From: Saprospiraceae bacterium | GTDB lineage: Bacteria > Bacteroidota > Bacteroidia > Chitinophagales > Saprospiraceae | DNA: 9,102 bases | Reading direction: 5' to 3' | NCBI GenBank assembly: GCA_007125435.1 | Contig: SLDF01000118.1 | Span: 1-9,102, forward strand | Shown: positions 5,255 to 9,102 of the stretch, in pieces | Numbering within the stretch: position 1 is the stretch's first letter | Layout: every line of letters starts with the position of its first letter | The notes under the pieces: generated by a model | The model's input: only the letters and a program-made list of their open reading frames with translations | Databases searched by the model: none | Told to the model about the DNA's origin: nothing | Made by a program: the position numbers and the translations under genes

Positions 5255-7027
5255 ATGTTAGATAGGAAGGTTGTACATATTATATTGATTGTATTTGCTG
5301 CATGGTCAGTAGGCATAAGTTCATTTGCTCAGGGCCCTATCAAGATAGAAAAGCTGTCCAGTAGGATTAACTCTGCCTTATACGATGAGACCAATCCGCT
5401 TGTCAGTCGCGATGGTAAATACCTTTATTTCACACGTGTCGGCCATCCGGGGTTTGACAGGACGCTTTATCAGGAAGGAAAGGACGTGACTTCATTTCTG
5501 AGTTCTACAGATTACGACGATTTACTCAGGGAGGTCTACACAGAGATTACAGAGGATCCCAATCACGACCCATTAACATCTCCATTCAATCAAGACATAT
5601 GGATAGCAGTAAGCGTCGAAGGTGAGTTTGATGCTTTGGACCACCCGGGCTATCCGGCCAACAGTGCGCTGCCCAATAGCATTTGCTCATTGACACCAAG
5701 TGATGACCAGTTTGTTGTAGTTAATGAGTTTTATCAGGATGGGAGCATGTATAAGGGCTTTTCCTTGTTGACCAGATACCCCGATGGCACGTGGAGTCAT
5801 CCCCGGCCCATGCATATTTATGAGATGACAGAGTACAGCCCCGAGGTTAACTTGAATCTGTCAAATGACGGTGAAATTGCATTAATCTCTATGTTGCGCA
5901 GTGATGGCATCGGCAAGAATGACCTTTATGTAAGCTTTAGGCTGAGTGAACAAAAATGGTCAGCTCCTGTGAATCTGGGGCCGCAAATCAATTCGCCTTA
6001 CAGAGATATTACGCCTTATTTAGCCTCAGACAATCGCACGCTTTACTTTGCCTCTGACAGACCCGGTGGATACGGCGGATTAGATATTTATGTATCTCTG
6101 CGAATTGGAGATGGGTGGGATAATTGGAGCGAGCCCAAGCCAGTCCCCTCACCGATTAACTCTCCATTCGATGATGGTCAACCGTTTTTGCATGAAGCAT
6201 CAGGGCAGTTGTATTTTGCGTCTATCAGAGAAGGTGATTCTAATTTATACCGAACAGAAGAGGCCTCTCTTCTTGACTATCTGGACATCGACCTGAATCG
6301 AGAGCCTCAGGAGGAAGATCAGCAAGTGGTTGCCGATATCGCTCCTAAAGTCGAAGCTGCGCCAACCCCTAAAGAAAAAACAGCAAAGCCCATTACTGTA
6401 AATTGTCAACTGTTCAACTCTATGACCGGCCAGCCAATAGACGGGACTGTTTCTTTTGGCCTGTTAGCAGAAGAAAAACCAGTAAGCACTATGCGTACAC
6501 AAAAAGGCGCTGTTGACTTTCAACTGGTTGCTCGCGACTTTGTAAAAATACGTCCGAATAGAGAAGGTTTCATCGGCCATGATAAAATCATAAATCCCGC
6601 TCAGATATCAGCAAAAGGTGAAAATGTCATCAACCTAACGTTTTTTCTGGATCCTCTTCAAGTAGATGCCCTGATCAGTCTAAAGCCGATTTATTTTGAG
6701 CGGTCCAAAGCCATTGTTCTGGATCAGTCCTTTATGGAGCTGGATCGGCTGGCGGATATATTGTCGGCTCATGATTATATTGGTGTAGAGATCAGCGGCC
6801 ATACGGATCATATAGGCGAGAAATCACTCTTATACGAGCTTTCAAGCGATAGGGCGCGCGCCATTAAATCTTATCTCGTCAAAAAAGGAATAGCGCCAAA
6901 TCGTCTCTCCACAGTAGGCCACGGCCCTGATTATCTGATTTCAGACAAAACGGATGAGCAATCAAGATCACTAAATAGGCGTGTCGAAGTAAAAATTACC
7001 AAAATACAAAAAGACCTCCACGAGTAA
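5255..7027 (+). CDS. Secreted PD40-repeat protein with OmpA-like peptidoglycan-binding C-terminus
   Basis: A 590-residue periplasmic or outer-membrane-associated protein that probably anchors a beta-propeller to peptidoglycan. It begins with a signal peptide (residues 1-26: basic MLDRK, a hydrophobic core, then SSFAQ). PD40/WD40-like strands follow, seen in NPLVSRDGKYLYFTR (47-61), LNLSNDGEIALIS (200-212), ITPYLASDNRTLYFASDRPG (252-271) and GQPFLHEASGQLYFAS (308-323). A charged, proline-containing linker spans about 347-378. A beta domain resembling a carboxypeptidase regulatory-like fold covers about 380-465. The OmpA C-terminal domain covers about 475-583, with GHTD (D518), LSSDRA (R533) and LNRRVEV. 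D518 and R533 have the 15-residue spacing of the diaminopimelate-binding Asp and Arg of OmpA-like domains. The order PD40, regulatory-like, OmpA recalls PorE of the type IX secretion system but lacks TPR repeats. ATG 5255 is preferred over an upstream TTG at 5207 because it starts the signal peptide. Confidence 0.88.
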   Translation: MLDRKVVHIILIVFAAWSVGISSFAQGPIKIEKLSSRINSALYDETNPLVSRDGKYLYFTRVGHPGFDRTLYQEGKDVTSFLSSTDYDDLLREVYTEITEDPNHDPLTSPFNQDIWIAVSVEGEFDALDHPGYPANSALPNSICSLTPSDDQFVVVNEFYQDGSMYKGFSLLTRYPDGTWSHPRPMHIYEMTEYSPEVNLNLSNDGEIALISMLRSDGIGKNDLYVSFRLSEQKWSAPVNLGPQINSPYRDITPYLASDNRTLYFASDRPGGYGGLDIYVSLRIGDGWDNWSEPKPVPSPINSPFDDGQPFLHEASGQLYFASIREGDSNLYRTEEASLLDYLDIDLNREPQEEDQQVVADIAPKVEAAPTPKEKTAKPITVNCQLFNSMTGQPIDGTVSFGLLAEEKPVSTMRTQKGAVDFQLVARDFVKIRPNREGFIGHDKIINPAQISAKGENVINLTFFLDPLQVDALISLKPIYFERSKAIVLDQSFMELDRLADILSAHDYIGVEISGHTDHIGEKSLLYELSSDRARAIKSYLVKKGIAPNRLSTVGHGPDYLISDKTDEQSRSLNRRVEVKITKIQKDLHE

Positions 7028-7064
7028 GGCCACAGATCAATCATTTATTTTCGATCTATATATA

Positions 7065-7247
7065 TCACTCCTCTTCGGACTTTCTATCCATTAGTTTTTT
7101 ATCCTCCGTGTGTACGTCCAGAAACTTATTGAGCTTCTCTACATCATATGAGGTTTTGACCTGACCAAAAGCATTGATCTGGATATCAAATCCCTTCAAC
7201 TCTTCATGTGTAAGTGGACGCTTTGGTTTTTTCTTCTTGTCTCCCAT
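7065..7247 (-). CDS. Small conserved hypothetical protein, 60 residues
   Basis: The product starts MGDKKKKPKRPLTHEELKGF, continues with DIQINAFGQVKTSYDVEKLN and ends in an acidic/basic tail. The Lys-rich start followed by PLTHEELKGFDIQINAFG resembles small proteins I associate with Bacteroidota genomes; no function is known to me. It has no signal peptide, membrane span or cysteine. It is highly charged and likely cytoplasmic, and could bind nucleic acid or a protein partner, but nothing here proves that. It lies downstream of gltX on the same strand with a 95-bp gap that contains a probable terminator, so co-transcription is uncertain. It converges with the PD40/OmpA gene across 37 bases. 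Confidence 0.72.
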   Translation of the reverse strand: MGDKKKKPKRPLTHEELKGFDIQINAFGQVKTSYDVEKLNKFLDVHTEDKKLMDRKSEEE

Positions 7248-7296
7248 GTATGTCTACTTTACCTGTTAATCCTAATATGTTATTGCACTATTAAAA

Positions 7297-7334
7297 CTTG
7301 TACCACCTGATGAAGGTTGGCTAGAGTGTACAAG
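7297..7334 (-). terminator. Probable terminator after gltX
   Basis: On the minus strand, CTTGTAC (7334-7328) pairs perfectly with GTACAAG (7303-7297). An inner ACCT/AGGT pairing lies in the loop, and TTTT follows immediately after the stem. It starts 8 bases beyond the gltX stop codon. The outer stem has 7 bp and the loop is asymmetric, so efficiency is uncertain. Confidence 0.45.
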
Positions 7335-7342
7335 CCAAACTA

Positions 7343-8881
7343 TTATGCATTTGTTAATGCCTTAGCATATGATATAAAGCTAAGCAATCTCTTATTAAAA
7401 ACAGACTTTCCCTTCAAAATAATCATGTCAAATAGGTCTGGCCCTTTCAGGGTTCCCGCCATAGATAATCTTAGCAATGGCAATATAGCCCCCAGTCCCA
7501 GCTCATGATGCTCTATTATGGTCTTGACCTCGGTCTGCAATGCCTCAGCGGACCAGTCCTCCAGATTTTGAACAGCCTCATTGATATCAAAAAGGCATTG
7601 CTCTACACCCTCTTTAAATTTCTTCTTCGTCGTCTTTTCGTCATACTCGATATCGTCAGTGAAGAAGTAGTAGCCATCTTCTATGATCTGTGGAAGCACC
7701 TCGACTCTCTCCTTCATGAGCCTACAGACATCAGTCAAAATGACCGGATCTATGTCATGAGCGGATTGATCGATCCACGGCTGTAATGTTGCCGCCAGAT
7801 GAGGGTCGGCCTGCTCCTTGATGTATTGTTGATTGTACCATTTCGCCTTATCGTAGTCAAATCTTGCTCCACCCTTAGATACCCTTTTCAGGTCAAAAGC
7901 CTCTACCAACTCCTCCAGGCTGAATATCTCCTGCTCTGTACCCGGCGACCATCCAAGAAAGGCCAAAAAGTTCAGCACAGCTTCCGGCAAAAAACCAACG
8001 TCCTTGAATCCGTCAAATCTGTTGGCCGGATCAGAATCCTCCCACCTGAGTGGAAAAACAGGAATACCCAGCTTCTGCCCGTCTCTCTTGCTCAGTTTAC
8101 CTTTTCCGGTCGGCTTTAGGATGAGAGGTAGGTGAGCAAATGTCGGCATATCCTCAAAACCAAAAGCCCTATACAATAATACATGATGCGCAGTACTGGA
8201 CAGCCACTCTTCACCTCTGATCACATGCGAGATCTTCATGAGGTGGTCATCGACAACATTAGCAAGATGATATGTCGGCATCCCATCTGCCTTCAATAGG
8301 ACTTTATCGTCTAGCTCCGAGCTGTTAAATGTCACCTCTTCGCGTATGGCATCTGTAAATGTAATGGCTTCATTGGGATCTACTTTGAGTCTTACGACGT
8401 ATGGCATACCACGCGCTATCAGATCCATACTATCCGGACTTGATAGCGTAAGACTATTGCGCATTTCCGACCTGGTTTCAGCATTATAAGTCGGAGAGTG
8501 GACACCCTGAGCTTGTTTACTATTGCGCATATCTTCTAGCTCCTCCGGCGTATCAAAAGCATAATAAGCATGTCCGCTTTCCACTAATTTGCGCGCATAG
8601 GTTTTATACATTTCTTTCCTTTCAGACTGCCTGTAGGGGCCATATTCTCCACCACTATCTGGACTTTCATCAGGATGTATACCGCACCAGTGTAGCGCAT
8701 CTGTGATATATTGTTCTGCTCCTTCCACGTATCGTCCCTGATCCGTATCTTCAATTCTTAATATAAATTGCCCCCCGTGCTTGCGCGCAAATAAATAATT
8801 GTACAGGGCCGTCCTGACACCACCTATATGAAGTGGCCCGGTGGGACTGGGCGCGAATCTTACTCTTACTGGCTTATCCAT
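7343..8881 (-). CDS. gltX: Glutamyl-tRNA synthetase
   Basis: This class I aminoacyl-tRNA synthetase charges tRNA-Glu with glutamate in the cytoplasm. The 512-residue length is normal. The N-terminal catalytic domain shows RVRFAPSPTGPLHIGGVRTA (6-25) with the HIGH-type motif H18-I-G-G, LRIEDTD (41-47), RGEEWLSSTAHH (222-233) and the KMSKS-type loop KLSKRDG (262-268). The helical anticodon-binding region follows, with GWSPGTEQEIFSLEEL (310-325), RFDYDKAKWYNQQYI (340-354) and LLRLSMAGTLKGPDLF (469-484). No Cys-based zinc site is seen in the 97-130 region where some GluRS enzymes have one. The ATG at 8881 sits right before the conserved MDKPVRVRFAPSPTG start. No exact TAnnTTTG site was found in the 100 bases upstream. 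Non-discriminating activity (also charging tRNA-Gln) cannot be judged from this window. Confidence 0.97.
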   Translation of the reverse strand: MDKPVRVRFAPSPTGPLHIGGVRTALYNYLFARKHGGQFILRIEDTDQGRYVEGAEQYITDALHWCGIHPDESPDSGGEYGPYRQSERKEMYKTYARKLVESGHAYYAFDTPEELEDMRNSKQAQGVHSPTYNAETRSEMRNSLTLSSPDSMDLIARGMPYVVRLKVDPNEAITFTDAIREEVTFNSSELDDKVLLKADGMPTYHLANVVDDHLMKISHVIRGEEWLSSTAHHVLLYRAFGFEDMPTFAHLPLILKPTGKGKLSKRDGQKLGIPVFPLRWEDSDPANRFDGFKDVGFLPEAVLNFLAFLGWSPGTEQEIFSLEELVEAFDLKRVSKGGARFDYDKAKWYNQQYIKEQADPHLAATLQPWIDQSAHDIDPVILTDVCRLMKERVEVLPQIIEDGYYFFTDDIEYDEKTTKKKFKEGVEQCLFDINEAVQNLEDWSAEALQTEVKTIIEHHELGLGAILPLLRLSMAGTLKGPDLFDMIILKGKSVFNKRLLSFISYAKALTNA

Positions 8882-8965
8882 TAGTATCTTTTTTTATCAT
8901 TTATACACCGCATTTCTTAGCGAGGTGAAGTTAATGTTATGTCTCTCGATTCGGTTTTAAACTTT

Positions 8966-8985
8966 TTTGGGCATATCCCTCGGGT
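8966..8985 (-). repeat. Partial duplicate of the family 2 terminal module
   Basis: This 20-bp stretch (TTTGGGCAT, two differing bases, CCCTCGGGT) repeats the 9003-9023 end of the adjacent family 2 copy in the same orientation, starting 37 bases away. Only the terminal ACCCG...GGG...ATGCCCAAA module is duplicated. It lies about 85 bases upstream of the gltX start. Confidence 0.55.
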
Positions 8986-9001
8986 GTATTTCATTTTGTC
9001 G

Positions 9002-9102
9002 CTTTGGGCATCACCCTTCGGGTCGCTACGTTCCAGGGCTCCCTAAACGGTCGGCCTCAGCTTCGCTATTGCTACGCTGAGTCTGGCTCCTACGTCGCCA
9101 CC
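9002..9102 (-). repeat. Structured dispersed repeat, family 2, copy D (reaches window edge)
   Basis: The reverse complement matches 1968-2084. The 38-base block from GGCCGA to CGACCCG is the same length in both copies, with 8 differences by my count. The stems here are CTCAGC/GCTGAG (9056-9061 with 9076-9081), AGGG/CCCT (around 9035-9044) and ACCC/GGGT (9013-9016 with 9020-9023). The repeat runs up to the last base, so its outer end is not visible. It lies upstream of gltX in opposite orientation to the other copy. Confidence 0.8.

Noticed and set aside
7034..7057. AGATC/GATCT inverted repeat between the convergent genes as a terminator
   Set aside because: The stem is only 5 bp with a 14-base loop and no T run after it on either strand, so it is too weak to list.
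1..9102. CRISPR arrays, tRNA or rRNA genes, transposases, toxin-antitoxin or defence genes
   Set aside because: I looked for regular direct repeats with spacers, tRNA-like cloverleaf ends and enzyme motifs on both strands and found none. The repeats present are single scattered copies.

Overview
The window looks like a chromosomal segment from a member of the Bacteroidota. Four things point there: sequences matching the Bacteroidota -7 promoter consensus TAnnTTTG upstream of several genes (TACCTTTG twice, TATATTTG once), little or no Shine-Dalgarno sequence before the starts, a signal peptide ending in SFAQ, and a gene set typical of that phylum (a PD40/OmpA-like envelope protein, a TIGR02757/DUF2400 protein and a Lys-rich 60-residue conserved small protein). 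A Saprospiria/Chitinophagia/Cytophagia-type relative is plausible, but I cannot place it more exactly.

Layout. 1-1412 (minus): N-terminal half of uvrA, cut by the window edge. 1413-2136: a 724-bp gene-free stretch with the uvrA promoter and three kinds of repeat. 2137-3141 (minus) and 3238-3813 (plus): a divergent pair of metal-related membrane proteins, a cation diffusion facilitator and a HupE/UreJ-type protein, sharing a 96-bp control region. 3814-4127: a spacer with a hairpin and a possible 29-residue membrane peptide. 4131-4913 (plus): a TIGR02757/DUF2400 protein with a non-AUG start. 4914-5254: a long leader with a promoter-like site and a hairpin-rich repeat. 5255-7027 (plus): a secreted PD40-repeat protein with a C-terminal OmpA-like peptidoglycan-binding domain. 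7065-7247 (minus): a 60-residue small protein, convergent with the previous gene. 7343-8881 (minus): gltX, glutamyl-tRNA synthetase. 8882-9102: upstream of gltX, ending in another repeat copy that runs off the window.

The genes are mostly housekeeping (nucleotide excision repair, tRNA charging), metal homeostasis and envelope functions. They do not form one pathway. No transposase, integrase, CRISPR array, tRNA or rRNA is visible.

The most unusual content is in the intergenic DNA. Two unrelated dispersed repeat families each occur twice, in opposite orientations. One (1968-2084 and 9002-9102) has short hairpins whose paired arms differ between copies by compensating base changes, which suggests that the folded structure is maintained. 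The other (1621-1692 and 5062-5172) is a nest of hairpins, and one copy lies in the probable 5' leader of the OmpA-like gene.
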